DNA of 64,000 nt from Xanthostigma xanthostigma (Eukaryota > Arthropoda > Insecta > Raphidioptera > Raphidiidae): positions 74,994,948 through 75,058,947 of the forward strand of contig OY754464.1 of the NCBI GenBank assembly GCA_963575645.1, in the 5' to 3' direction. This document shows, one piece after another, positions 10,619 through 21,856 of this stretch (the stretch's first letter is position 1; each line of letters starts with the position of its first letter). Below the pieces are notes generated by a model that did no database searches, was not told the origin of the DNA, and was given only the letters and a program-made list of their open reading frames with translations. The position numbers were made by a program, and so were the translations under genes.

Positions 10619-11340
10619 ATTAGGCGCGAATAGCGTAAGCTAAAGCGCCTATATGTACTCGCTTTGTCTGTACGTCTGTGAATCTGTGAATCTGTACGTC
10701 CCACTTTTTTGTGTCACGCGTACAGCCCAAACGCCTTAACCGATTTTAAAAAACTTTTTTTTGATCGATTCGTCTCCGGGTAACTTAGATCCTAACGTCG
10801 CCCGATTTTTGAATTTTGGCCCCAGAGGGGAGAAATTTAGGAAAAACGAAGTTTTTTGCTTATAGCTCGCTCATTTTAAATCGGATCGGCTCGAAACCTG
10901 TCTTAAACGAAAGAGGAGAAAATTTTACATAAGTTTCGTACAACAGAAAATGCCCAAACAGTTTTTTTATACACATTTATATAGAAATAAATTCAATTTG
11001 ATATAACCGATGGCAAACATCTTTCGGTTATCTCTCTCTGTTGCACGGCTTAACATGGCAATTTAAAAATTGCGTATGTTCTGTCTTCAAATAAAATTGG
11101 TCGATAATATTATTTATTACAATAATGAAATTAAAAGATAGCATTTGTTCAAAAACGGATGCCGTTTCGAATATTTGTGAAATGCAATGCCTTCTGAGTT
11201 AATAATTTGAATAACTAATTATTAGAACATAATACTTTGACAATGCAAACGTCACTTTTGACATTTCTTATCATTCCGACACCAAGGATGAGCGGATTGA
11301 AACCAAATTTTGGGAGGATGTTTGATATGCAAATATGAAG
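10619..11340 (+). mobile_element. interspersed repeat family C (body)
   Basis: It contains TAGGCGCGAATAGCGTAAGC, a CTGTGAATCTGTGAATCTG duplication and a CCTTAACCGATTTTAAAAAAC block. The TAAACGAAAGAGGAGAA and GATGAGCGGATTGAAACC blocks recur inside the two largest family A copies (37209-37857, 62738-63706). It leads directly into the minisatellite at 11340-11790. No protein is visible. Confidence 0.65.
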
Positions 11341-11790
11341 TGGCCTATTGTTTTTGGGGAACATCGGCGCATGCGTAAAAGAATATATCTCTTATAATGT
11401 TGTTTTATATAATAATAATATAGTTTTTAAAACGGTTTATACTTCTATCTATTTTTACTAGAAATTTTTGTAAATTTTTTGGGGAAAATCGGCGCATGCG
11501 CAAGAGATATATGCCGTCGTCGTTGTTTTTTTTTTTTTAATAATAGCGGTGTACTTTTAATAATAGTTTTTTATTCTATTTTACAAGAAAGTTTTGTAAA
11601 ATGTTTTTTTTTGAGGGAAAGTCGGCGCATGCGCAGAAGAGGTATAAGTTATAAAGTCGTTTGTATATAAGAATGGTATACTTTTCATAACGGTTTTTTA
11701 TTCGATCTATTTTTACAAGAGTTTTGTATAATTTTTGGGAAAAATCGGCGCATGCGCAAAAGAGATACATGCCATAGTTGTTTTTTATAG
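11340..11790. repeat. minisatellite, about 130 bp period, four units
   Basis: Each unit carries GGnGAAAnTCGGCGCATGCG (about 11354, 11483, 11614, 11738), then a T-rich stretch with TAATAATA and CATAACGGTTT. Single units or pairs recur at 46975-47060 and 62880-63105 in the opposite sense. Confidence 0.8.
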
Positions 11791-12029
11791 GGGAATTATA
11801 AAACGATCGAATAAAAAAAAACTTGGTGACTGATGATGAGAGACTGTTTTAATAACTTGAGATATTAAAATAATAGTTGGGTGACTAAATTAATAAGTAA
11901 GCGACTGAATTACTAAGTGACTGACTAGAATGCCTTCGGTAATTTTGAAGCAGATATCTTCAACCGATTGAGATGAAAATTTGTATACACGTTTAGTTTG
12001 GATGACAATGCATGGTTAGCTGTGTGACG

Positions 12030-12785
12030 TCACTCTAAATCCAATATGGCGGACTTCTAAATATGGCGGACAAATTTTATTATGCTTTCCTACAATATGG
12101 GTATCAAATGAAAGGGCTTGCTGAGAATAACTCGAAAAATAAAGTGACGTTACTCTAAATCCAATATGGCGGGCTTCTAAAGATGGCGGACTAATTTTAT
12201 TATGTTTTCCTACAATATGGGTATAAATGAAAGGGCTTGCTGAGAATAACTCGAAAAATAAAGTGACGTCAGTTTAAATCCAATATGGCGGACTTCTAAA
12301 GATGGCGGACTAAGTTTATTATGCTTTCCTACAATATGGGTATCAAATGAAAGGGCTTGCTGAGAATAACTCGAAAAATAAAATGACGTCAGTCTAAATC
12401 CAATATGGCGGACTTCTAAAGATGGCGGATTAAGTTTATTATGCTTTCCTACAATATGGGTATCAAATGAAAGGGCTTGCTGAGAATAACTCGAAAAATA
12501 AAGTGACGTCACTCTAAATCCAATATGGCGGACTTCTAAAGATGACGGACTAAGTTTTTTATGCTTTCCTACAATATGGGTATCAAATAAAAAGGAAAAC
12601 TGAAAACAACTCGAAATAAAAGTGACGTTACTCTAAATTCAATATGGCGGACTAAGTTTTTTATGCTTTCCTACAATATGGGTATCAAATGAAAGGGCTT
12701 GCTGAGAACAACTCGAAAAATACGATGACGTCATTCTAAATTCAATATGGCGGACTTCTAAAGATGGTGGACTTAGTTTTTTACC
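12030..12785. repeat. minisatellite, about 119 bp period, seven units
   Basis: Units begin GTGACGTCAnTCTAAATCCA and contain ATATGGCGGACTTCTAAAGA and CCTACAATATGGGTATCAAA. Units start near 12031, 12151, 12261, 12381, 12501, 12621 and 12725. Most are highly similar; the last two are shorter or divergent. Long open frames on the minus strand here are only read-through of the repeat. Confidence 0.9.
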
Positions 12786-13045
12786 CCGGAATTGTTTTTT
12801 TAAAAACTCCACATTTGCCCCTTCCCGTTTCACTGCGAGACAATTCGCATACCCGTTTATCGTTCACCCCGGAATTGTTTTCTTAAAAACTCCACATTTG
12901 CCCCTTCCCGTTTAAGTGCGAGTCAATTCGCATACCTACCCCTTTATCGTTCACCCCGGAATTACAATTCGCATACCCGTTTATCGTTCACCCCGGAATT
13001 ATTTTTTTAAAAACTCCACCTCTGCCCCATCGCGTTTCACTGCAT
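12786..13045. repeat. minisatellite, about 90 bp period, three units
   Basis: Units contain CACCCCGGAATTGTTTT, TAAAAACTCCACATTTGCCC and CAATTCGCATACCC. Related sequence in inverse sense is duplicated at 53262-53410. Confidence 0.8.
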
Positions 13046-13375
13046 ATATGCTATAAAGTTGTTTTTATATAATAATTGGGTAGTTTTCATAACGGTTTAT
13101 TTTTCTGTTTTTTACAAGAAAGTTATGAATTTTTTTTCTAAACTCATAATTTCAGAACTATTTTGAAAAAAAAATCTGTTGTTCATTTGTTCTGAAGATG
13201 TTAGTTAGGTAGTTCTTTGTTTAATTTTTGCATGACATAATAACATATTACATAGAGAACCATGAAATTATTAAAATTATTTTTTTCCTTTCTGTGTTTC
13301 ATTATTTTCAACTGTTATTTTTTTCTTAGATTAAGTAAATTAAGTTATATTATTAAGCTCCAAGTGTCGTTAAAT

Positions 13376-13515
13376 ATATATGTTACCGGCCAAACCCGAT
13401 TTTAGGACAAACTAGTTTGGCCTAGGCCAAACTAATTCTACATACTAGTTTGTCCTAGTATGAATAGTAGGCCAAACTAGTTTGTCCTGAAATCGGGTTT
13501 GGCCGGTAACATATA
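13376..13515. mobile_element. palindromic MITE-like element, about 140 bp
   Basis: Arms of about 48 bp run from GTTACCGGCCAAACCCG to the inverse, ending GGCCGGTAAC. The interior repeats the self-complementary CAAACTAGTTTG at least three times. There is no coding content. Confidence 0.85.
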
Positions 13516-13865
13516 CACCGATTTTCAAACAAAACACCGGGGTATATGCTGTAAAATTTCGCGCCTTGTAATTCTTGAATTACTTGATCATATACTCCCA
13601 CTGGTTTTATACCTGGATTTAAAATTTAAATGTACCATTATAAAAATGACTGCTCATATTTTTATATATATTTTAAATTTCACAACATACCATTCTCCGT
13701 GATCTGCTTATGACGGGCTCCCGATCGTCAACCATAAAAAATATATCAAATTAATTATCCTGGTGTAATTTATATTTGCGTTAAATTTAATTTCTCTAAT
13801 GTTTGGTATTAAAATAAATTCCTGCATATTATTAAAGTTTTTGAACATCATGTGAGATAATATAA

Positions 13866-13941
13866 TAATAATGCGTCCTTTTCTCGACTTTATGTCATAA
13901 CAGACGTCATTCGCACCATTACTATTTTCCATTTAGCACAC
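13866..13941 (-). mobile_element. SINE A, 3' fragment
   Basis: It matches the 3' body of the full SINE at 60310-60735 (TTCTCGACTTTATGTCATAA, GCACCATTACTATTTTCCAT). It is truncated where it abuts the Helitron end at 13942. Confidence 0.75.
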
Positions 13942-14166
13942 TTACCGTTCAAAAGTTTTCGTCGGACGGACAAATTTTGAGTTGCTTTTTTCATTGATGC
14001 TCCACTCCTTCTCGTTGTAGCGTGATATTATATAGTCTATAGCCTTCCTCGATAAATGGACTATCCAACAAACATTTTTTTTTTCAATTCAAACCAGTAG
14101 TTCCTGAGAATAGCGCGTTCAACCAAAAAACAAACTCTTCAGCTTTATATATTATTAGTATTTAGA
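13942..14166 (-). mobile_element. Helitron 5' end fragment
   Basis: On the minus strand it begins near 14166 with TCTAAATACTAATAATATAT, followed by AAAGCTGAAGAG and GAACGCGCTATTCTCAGGA. It runs to the GGTAAGTGTGC block and stops against a SINE fragment. The 3' CTAG end is missing. Confidence 0.8.
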
Positions 14167-14463
14167 TAGTATATGCAGATAGAAGATGGGTACAAAAAAG
14201 TATAAACAAGAACAAGTGATGAAAACTGAAAATTCGCTCTGGGAATCTTTAAAACTGTTCAATTACAGACTAAGTTGCGATTTTATTTATTTGCATTAAT
14301 TGAGCTAAAGTCTGTATAATTCATTAAAAAAACAACTCTCACAGTATGTGGATTTTGTAATCCGTTATTATATATACAGACACCGGACAACCATACGATA
14401 TTATATGTAAAATATATTATATGTAAACTAACTTCTCAGCTTTATTTATTAGTAGATAGAGAT

Positions 14464-14632
14464 TACTGAGGGAAACCATGGAAAACCTCAACAAGATGGC
14501 CGGTACAGGAATTACCGTTTCTCGGAGCGAGGCAGCAGGAAAAAGTTCCAGCCACATCTGCCCCCGCCGAGATTCGAACCCGGTACCTCCTAAATTTCAG
14601 TCTAGTGCTCTCACTACTACGCTACACCGCTC
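14464..14632 (-). mobile_element. SINE A, head plus central domain only
   Basis: On the minus strand a tRNA-like head (A box TGTAGCGTAGTAGTGAGAGC, B box GGGTTCGAATCTC) is followed by the conserved GGCCATCTTGTTGAGGTTTT domain, and it stops at GTTTCCCTCAG. Unlike the copy at 60310-60735 it lacks the 250 bp 3' body. Confidence 0.85.
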
Positions 14633-14639
14633 GGTATCA

Positions 14640-15270
14640 TGTGAGATAAATGACAACACATTTCATTAAAAAAAATCAGCTTTATGATAACCGATTTACT
14701 TACAAAGTACCGGAGTCCGTTAAATAATTAGAAAACAGTTCGTGGGGTGTATAGTGTATTATAGTCCAAGAGCTATCAACATTTTTGAGTAGGTGTTTGT
14801 GTAACACAAAATCGAAGATCTGGCAGAAGGATTATGGGACCAAGCTAAACCTTTTTTGTAACATTACGAAATTTTTAACTTTGTGAAATTTTATTAGCAA
14901 AAAAAGTCCTTAAGGCATTTTTAAATTTTAATACCTTCAAATTTAGTATTTGATAAAATAAAAAATAAATAAGCCAGATCATTTAGTCGAATCTATATGT
15001 TTGCTAGGCGGTTTCAAAACCAAAACCATACTTACACAATAAACAAGACCAAGTCAAAGCCAAGACCAGAAGCAAGAACAAGACCAAGACCGATACCAAG
15101 CCTATCTCAGTCTTGGTCTTAGTCTTGTTTTGCTCATCACTGCTTAAAAAACACTTTTTTGGAGTCTTTCTGTTTAAACAACAAAACGGTTGAACTGTGT
15201 TTCTTAAAATTTCGTTCGAATATTATTACACTTCGATTGATATTCTAACAATCAACAAGTCAAAATGTAT
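14640..15270. other. no gene; CAAGAC-rich patch
   Basis: At 15045-15125 there is a CAAGACCAAG-type simple repeat followed by its inverse (CTTGGTCTTAGTCTTG), which could fold as a short hairpin. Nothing else is supported. Confidence 0.55.
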
Positions 15271-15277
15271 AGTTTAA

Positions 15278-15711
15278 GCTCCCATGACACAAAAAGTTAC
15301 CCCAAAGAACACCTCAAAATTATAAAGTGAAAATGGCTGAAAAACATGTCAGAAACATGTTGCGCCTGCCAGACAAGTAAAAATATGTTAATTGTTATTT
15401 TTTATGAATTTTTGAAATTTAAAAAAAAAACATGATTTTACTTTCCAAAACACCTGCTTGAAATTTATACAATTTGTAGTAAATAATGTACCATTTTTGA
15501 AAAAATTGGTCTGGCTGACAATTTTTGTTAATAAGCTAGCCAGACTTCATTTGTTATAAACTATTTTTTTTATGAAAATACATTTCATAAAACCTCCTTG
15601 ATTTTTTTTTTTTAAATAAAGTTTAAGGTCTCTTCTATCTAATACAACTGGTCTGGCTGACCTTTATAATTTTGAGGTGTTCTTTGGGGTAACTGTTTGT
15701 GTCATGGGAGC
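15278..15711. mobile_element. TTAA-flanked MITE, 434 bp
   Basis: The TIR GCTCCCATGACAC is flanked by TTAA on both sides (15274-15277, 15712-15715), and the arms extend about 50 bp (GGTGTTCTTTGGGGTAAC block). TTAA is the piggyBac-type target. A second, larger copy (right end at 28812, again TTAA) is interrupted by the element at 28113-28632. No transposase. Confidence 0.85.
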
Positions 15712-16063
15712 TTAAACTATTATTATAGAAAAGTATCTGTTAATTCAGTAATATTTTTCTACATCAAAATGCTGTTTGAAAAATGAAAAGTTTTTTTAGA
15801 TGCTGCCTTCTAATATTCAATGTCAGGGAACATGATTTTCATTTTCTGAAATTGGTGTAAATTAGGGAAATTTAATGTTAAAATGATTTCAGACAATACA
15901 ACTCTTCATACAGCTTCCGTCAGTTTTAGTTTGTGAAATAGAGTGACAGCTGTTGATTGATTTCTCGAAGCTTTTGTCTTCAGTGGGATAATTAATTAAG
16001 CATAAAGCGGTATGATTTCAATCTCTATACAGCAATCGCGAAGCTCTCTACTGAAATAAACAA

Positions 16064-16081
16064 CGAGAGAGAGAGAGAGAA
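16064..16081. repeat. GA microsatellite
   Basis: A run of about eight GA units beside an otherwise unremarkable stretch. Confidence 0.9.
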
Positions 16082-16180
16082 ATCTGAATGCGAATTAATT
16101 TTGAAATGTTATGGTCAGTTACGTTAAATAAATGTAGATGTTTAAAATGGTAATTATCTTACAACATAATATTACATAGG

Positions 16181-16580
16181 AGACCGGTAATTGCTGGTAT
16201 TCCTCTCGGGAGAAGACACTATGATTAATTTGGAATGAAATATAACCTTATCACTTGGGGGTCAGAAATGCATCTTTTTTATGATAATGACACCTCTAGG
16301 AAGAGTTTTTTTTATTTATTGTAAGTTTTAACACACAACATAATCATTTCTTGATTTTTTTTAGCTTTAGAAAGGTTGGCCGTTTAGTTAGCTATCAGAT
16401 CATGGAAAAAATCAGGCTTAAAAGTGAGAATATTTATTTTGTTAATTTTGAACTCCCAAAATTCGGATTTAAAAAAAAAACGAAATAGATTTTCTAGAAA
16501 ATGACGCATTTCCGACCCCTATGTGATAGAGGTTAAATCATTTCAAATTAATCATAGTTTCTTACGAGCTATTACCGTTT
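16181..16580. mobile_element. TIR element, about 400 bp
   Basis: The left end AGACCGGTAATTGCTGGTAT is paired with an imperfect inverse at the right (CGAGCTATTACCGTTTACC). Subterminal CACTTGGGGGTCAGAAATGC and its inverse form also pair. A related element, enlarged by a nested insertion, is at 62445-63825. Confidence 0.75.
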
Positions 16581-17074
16581 ACCCTGTATACAGTATGTTC
16601 ACCGATAGTGGTAACAGCGAAAAACCTAATCGATTTTAAAATTAATAATTTAATTAATAAATCGATCACGCTTTCCTCGAATATTTTCTTATGTAACCTT
16701 AAGATAATCTTATACGAATTTATAGAAACAAAACAGATATTCTGAAAATGTTAAAAAACATAATATGTTGCCATTTGCATTTCTCGGCCGGATTGGCTAA
16801 GTGGAAGTGGGACAATAGTGTAAGTGCCACTTTAAATTTCACAAATCCTCACCGAATAATTGCCAAGCCAAGTCATTTGGAAATAGCGCGTACTGAGTAG
16901 CCGGCTTAATATAAAATATTTTTCAATTTAGCAAAAAAAGCGAGTGTGCTTTAGAATTTAGATCACACGACTGAAGTAATAGTATATTGTGCGACTAGTG
17001 AGAGAAGGAGAAGATTCCATGAGCGTAAAACACACGCGAGTGGAATATTCTCCTTCGATCAATAGTCGCACATA

Positions 17075-17470
17075 ATACTTTATTCAACTAGCAGGAGTAA
17101 TATGTAATCGGGGCCCTGATAAAAGAGGGAAAAATAATAAATCACTTCATTGATTGACGTACCACCGTCAGTGTATACACAAGATTGCCATGATTTCGCT
17201 GAATTGCGATGCTGTTTTCATATAAGTATACAATACCGCCTACCACGTTCCTATTGGTCCAGAAGCTACTTGCAGTTTTTTTCATTATTTAGCGCTTGGG
17301 CTTGCTACTGAGTTTCTATTGGTCCAGAAAATTCATTATTACACTAGTGAAGTAATATATGATTTCTCCCACGCCAGAAAATTCATTATTACACTATAGT
17401 GAAGTAATATATTATTTCTCCCACGTTTAGCAGGGCCCCGAAATTACATATTACTCACGCGTGTTGAATA
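17075..17470. mobile_element. TIR element with GGGGCCCTG arms
   Basis: TTTATTCAAC opens and GTTGAATAAA closes the element. Inner arms AGTAATATGTAATCGGGGCC and the inverse (GGCCCCGAAATTACATATTA) pair. A duplicated TTCATTATTACACTA block lies at 17328-17400. The TTTATTCAAC ends are shared with the direct repeats at 39597 and 48137. Confidence 0.7.
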
Positions 17471-17869
17471 AAACTTCTTCCTGCCATAATTATTTTAAAT
17501 ATATTATTAAGAATAATGCGTAAATACCTCAAATTTGCTCATGTTATTCATAAACGAACAATAATGTGCAGTCGGTTCGTCTCAAAGTTTATCGAACACA
17601 ATATAACCTCACTCTGTAGCACATATCTACAAAGACGAAATGTTTAATATAATTTTTGATTAATTAATAGGCAAAATATGTATATACATTTATAAGTATA
17701 ATTTATAATACATTTAAAAGGATTTATTAACTAATCTACATTATTTCCCGTTACAAATTCGATGAAATGTAGGTATTTTTGTTTTTTTCTTTAAAAAAAA
17801 AAAGAATTTCGATTAATGCTTCGTCTTTGCCGCATTAACTAACTTATATAACTTCCAATATACGAAACC

Positions 17870-18012
17870 TAACTCTCTCTCTCGTACTAACTTATATCTC
17901 CCTCTCAACTACCGTTCGCCTCTTCCGATGATGCACTTTCGTAAACGCTTTCGTTAGGCATTTGCCAGTTTATTCCACAAGTAAAGCGTGCCTAAAGAAG
18001 TTTTACTTCAAA
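17870..18012 (-). mobile_element. repeat family B fragment
   Basis: Matches the left end of family B in inverse sense: CTTATATCTCCCTCTCAACT, CGTTCGCCTC, then AAAGAAGTTTTACTTCA. Confidence 0.75.
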
Positions 18013-18282
18013 AATAAAAATATTATATCATCGCAGGTAAGCATTGTGCTGAGTAATTTAATACCGCTGGTCTCGAGACGGTTTGTGACTCTCTGAAATA
18101 TACATCTAATCTGATAGAGAGCGGCAATGAACGCGGTATGGCAAGTTGATTCACTATGATGTATTCTGACTTTTGAATTTAACATAAGGCGCAATGCCTC
18201 CACTTCTGTTTACGATCGAATTATTTCTATTCAACCAACATAATTGCTCATATACATTGATAAACCTTATACAATTCACTTA

Positions 18283-18475
18283 TGGCCATATTCACCGAAC
18301 GTACCTAAGTAGTTATTTATTCGATTCATTTGTTCTTCAGGTAACTACTTCTCCGAATAAATGACGAAAATTAATTCATCAACCATAATTATGTTTACTG
18401 CAGCTATAAATCTATTCTGTCTTACTTCCAGGGTATAAATATTTATTCGCCTGAAAAAATAATAATGGCCACCAC
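18283..18475 (+). repeat. dispersed repeat, one of an inverted pair
   Basis: GGCCATATTCACCGAACGTA, TAGTTATTTATTCG and CATAATTATGTTTACTGCAG appear in the opposite sense at 45695-45835. No coding content. Confidence 0.65.
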
Positions 18476-18966
18476 ATAGATCAAAATACCTAACCTATAA
18501 ACGTGGAGTATTATATCTACACTTTGCTCTTGCGAATTTGTTTATTAACCTTTCTTGAAGTGTATAGATGTGAAACATTGAAGTTAGTGGAAGGTTTGTG
18601 TGCAATTGGGTTAGGATTAAACATTATTATTTCGAGAAACTTTTTTTTGACGCTTACGCCATAGGTCGGATTTTTGGTTGAACGTCAAAATATTCAACAA
18701 AAAGGACAAGGTGTATAGTGCAGTGTATATTTATTCTTTAACTAACTTTTCTACTGTAATTTTGCTTGGTGAATTGAAAGTAAATTTTATTCTAACGAAT
18801 AAATTGTTCCAATCTAAGATCATTGTCAAATCAAAAATTTTCTGACAATCCTTTTTGCAACCCAGCATTAGTAGATCACGCAAAAAAGCCACATTATTTT
18901 GTTCGTAACACCAACTGACCGAGTAGCCCCTTTACAAAACGCGTCTGAAGAAGTTTTACGTAAAAA

Positions 18967-19173
18967 ATTGGTTGTCTGTAAAGTCGGTTTACGGACGATA
19001 GTTTTACGTGATAACGTATCATATTTAATAATACATAACCTAAATTTTAGTAGCTGTCAAACTTGGGCCGAAGCATACTGCGCTCTCGCTTGCACGCACA
19101 GGGTCAGGCGGAACGTTACACTTTTTCGTGCGTGCAGCTGGTGTTTCATCAATTTATAAGACGTTATCACGTC
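18967..19173 (-). mobile_element. repeat family A, short copy
   Basis: Bounded by TTGGTTGTCTGTAAAGTCGG and the inverse of GACGTGATAACGTCTTATAA. It keeps both ends and the TCAGGCGGAACGTTACAC core but little interior. A-runs flank both sides. Confidence 0.85.
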
Positions 19174-19735
19174 AAAAACATATACTTTTGGGAGTTCGAA
19201 TGGTGAAAATAAAAACACTATCGTCATAAGCACCTTTGTCTTGTGGTCACTAATATTTTACTCATCAAATAAGCACGTTATTAATTAATAATCTAAGTGC
19301 ACACATAATGTAACTAAATGACAAAGTTTAAAATGATACTTGGCGAGAAAGTTTCGCGCGATTTCTTTGAACCGCGTTATTATGCTGTGTTGCCAACTTT
19401 AATTTAGTTATTAAATTTTCCGAGCTTGCATAAGGAGCACCTTATATTATAATATATTATACATGCACGACTAGCTTAACGACGTTTTTTTATGCAACCG
19501 AACATCTCTAAGTGTCTAGACTTTGGTAATATAGTAAACAATACTGAAACATTATGAATTGACTAAAATACTAAAACCATTTTTACAATTCCAACACCAT
19601 GAGTGGGCAATGGCACTAACTTAGGTCAAATTTTATAATATTTTTTGTTTTAAGGTTATCCGAACTCAAAAAACATATTTTTGGTAAAAGCCAGCTCCCA
19701 ATAAAGAGTCATGTGGACACATCACTAACAATACC

Positions 19736-19802
19736 TGCTTACGCTTACGCTGTAAAGAAACCATTGAATATAAATTAGATACCGATGAGTCAGATAATAA
19801 TG
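19736..19802 (+). repeat. direct repeat, left copy
   Basis: CTGTAAAGAAACCATTGA and ACCGATGAGTCAGATAAT recur at 20425-20490, on the other side of a hAT element and about 690 bp away. The pair is too long to be a target duplication. Confidence 0.8.
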
Positions 19803-19810
19803 TATTATAG

Positions 19811-20301
19811 TAGGGTTGGGTAACTCAGATCTGAACCGGTTCAAAGAGCCGGCTCCGACAGAAGATCCGTGAGAGCCGACTCACTTTTTTTATGAGCCGA
19901 CGGCTCAACGGATCCGCGTAACTCAGTGACACACTTAACACACAGAAGCACTGTCAGCTCAAATGTCTGGCTATGGTACACATTATACGCACAGGCGCTA
20001 CAGCTTATTACAATGTTTTACTTAAGTCACAACTATTTAAGCTATTGTATTGCATATTGCAATATGCTTTCTGTAACATAGCAAGTAGCAACCTGTAAAA
20101 CCCCGCCTTATAATATGTGAGTCAGTCACTGGCATAATATTATTAGGTGATATGATTGACTCAACTAACTCAGTGGCTCAGTTGACTCGAATAACCTATT
20201 CAGAACTCGGCTCTTTTTGAACCGGTTCAGGGAGCCGGCTCACATATGGGATCCAGATGCAAAGATGCAGATCACTAAAAAGACCCGTTTTCTCATCTCT
20301 A
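19811..20301. mobile_element. hAT MITE, 491 bp, with perfect 8 bp target duplication
   Basis: TATTATAG flanks both sides (19803-19810, 20302-20309). The ends TAGGGTTGGG and, in inverse, TAGAGATGAG are of hAT type. Subterminal AGCCGGCTC motifs recur six or more times in both senses, as expected for hAT transposase binding sites. Non-autonomous. Confidence 0.9.
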
Positions 20302-20424
20302 TATTATAGTTGTACGAACTATACTGTAAAAGAACTCATCTATTAATGATATTAATCACCTTCTCAATATTGTCAAGAATTTTTCACTTATGGAACATTG
20401 TTACCTAAATGTAAGCAGGTACAA

Positions 20425-20490
20425 TATCTGCTTACGCTGTAAAGAAACCATTGAGTTTTAATTAGATACCGATGAGTCAGATAATACAAT
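20425..20490 (+). repeat. direct repeat, right copy
   Basis: Partner of 19736-19802; the two share TAGATACCGATGAGTCAGAT in the same orientation. Confidence 0.8.
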
Positions 20491-20807
20491 AGTGCAGTTG
20501 ACACGTTTGGGGGAGTCGGGTCACGACATAATAAATCATTGATGTGAATAAACAAAGCGTCTTAGCTAATTGGATAACGGATAAGAAGATTATCCTTACT
20601 TGACCCCGCGTCAGGCATCAAGTAATTTAATAAATACTATATTCTCCTTAGAGGGTTTAATAGCAAGAACAATATTAAACCGGCTTAACTTACTATCTTA
20701 TTTACTTATAGGTATAGGAAATACGGGGGCTCCTGTAATATCGTTATGATGTCAAACTATTATCGTATTACGTATAGCGGATATACAGTGAAGAAATATG
20801 CCTTAAG

Positions 20808-21001
20808 GCCTAGTTTATATGAGAGGCGTTCAACGCGCGTTGGCCCAACGCGCGTTTACAGTTTCTATACAATTGTATAGAACTGTTTATATGATAACGC
20901 GCGTTGGTGGCGCGTTGAACGCGCGTTATCATATAAACAGTTCTATACAATTGTATAGAAATTGTAAACGCGCGTTGAACGCTCTTCATGTGTGCTAGGC
21001 C
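20808..21001. mobile_element. CpG-rich palindromic element built of AACGCGCGTT
   Basis: Ends AAGGCCTAG and CTAGGCCTT are inverted. Inside, three palindromes abut: about 20862-20889 (TCTATACAATTGTATAGA), 20883-20940 (GTTTATATGATAACGCGCGTT arms) and about 20937-20965 (again TCTATACAATTGTATAGA). AACGCGCGTT or its variants occur about seven times. No coding content. The GGCC ends recall PIF/Harbinger, but I cannot confirm a 3 bp target duplication. Confidence 0.85.
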
Positions 21002-21025
21002 TTACTGTAACACGAAGGTTAAAGA

Positions 21026-21229
21026 ATGTTTGTTTCATTTTTTATTACAATGCCCACTTTATACTATGTATGTAGAAACCAATACTTTAAAAAATATCTA
21101 GTAACAAATAAATATGACACAAACTTTTTTCAACGTTTGTTGATAGTCAGTACTCTGGAAAAAAGAAATGACATATTTTACTATATTATAAACTCATTAA
21201 AACTTAGTGCTTTTCATCTGTCAGAATAA
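21026..21229 (+). pseudogene. non-LTR retrotransposon C-terminal fragment (HFLLQCPLY type)
   Basis: Two adjacent frames give HFLLQCPLYTMY and then RNQYFKKYLVTNKY...LEKRNDIFYYIINSLKL. The order H-F-x3-C-P-x-Y-x2-R-x2-Y is the zinc-finger-like tail after the reverse transcriptase of Jockey/CR1-like LINEs. One frameshift, near 21065, separates the two parts. 5' truncated. Confidence 0.6.
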
Positions 21230-21310
21230 ACTGAGGTACTTATATACTATATAGTGTATATATTTTTCCTTTTTGATTGATTATATAAATTATTACATAA
21301 TCATATTGAC

Positions 21311-21590
21311 AACCAAGAGTTTTTAAATATGTTACCTTTTCATATACCTAAATACTTTAGCCGGAATCACCAATTGTTTTATTTACCAACCCCAAGAACC
21401 TGTCACTTTGCTAATTCGCCTCTGTACAAGACGTGTGGACCTGTAAATAACATTAACTGTAGTAGTATAGACATTTTCAACTGCACATTCAGTGAACTTA
21501 AACTTGCATATAAACGTTCTTGATTTTCTGTAATTGGGCTATGCCTGTATGAAAATTACTAAATAAATAAATAAATTTACACCTTGATAT
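21311..21590 (+). pseudogene. LINE ORF2 C-terminus with (AAAT)n tail
   Basis: The frame ending at 21523 reads FHIPKYFSRNHQLFYLPTPRT, then SPLYKTC and IDIFNCTFSELKL. This is the usual extreme C-terminus of Jockey/CR1-like LINE polyproteins (IPFxVPRxxSR...FxxPxxRTxxxxxSPLxRM...DIF). The 3' UTR is about 50 bp and ends in four AAAT units, so this is a retrotransposed 5'-truncated copy. Confidence 0.75.
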
Positions 21591-21735
21591 GGACTTTATT
21601 ATTAATGTTTACTGTTAGTAAATTGTTTTAACTATTGTATAAAAAAAATTGTGAATCTATGTATTGTCAATCCCCCCTGTAATGGTTACTTATCGAAATA
21701 CAGTACATTTATTATTATTATTATTATAGCGGATA
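21591..21735 (+). repeat. LINE-like 3' tail with (TTA)n
   Basis: GTATTGTCAATCC, TGTAATGGTTACTTATCGAA and a run of TTA units resemble a LINE 3' end. No coding part is visible. Confidence 0.45.
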
Positions 21736-21856
21736 TACAAAACATTTTTTAGTGTTTCAAAGGTTTTCGACCTTTCAAGCTTCGAATTAAAGAAGTTCTA
21801 CTGCATAAAAACAACGTTACAGCATATATCTTTTTTGCGCCGATTTACCTCGAAAA

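Noticed and set aside
12210-12833. Long open frames on the minus strand with repeated FSSYSQQALSF-type blocks
   Set aside because: They follow the 119 bp minisatellite period and have no domain; the repetition explains them.
20808-21001. Confident PIF/Harbinger call from the GGCC ends
   Set aside because: The flanks TTA/TAA are inverted rather than a direct 3 bp duplication, so the class stays open.
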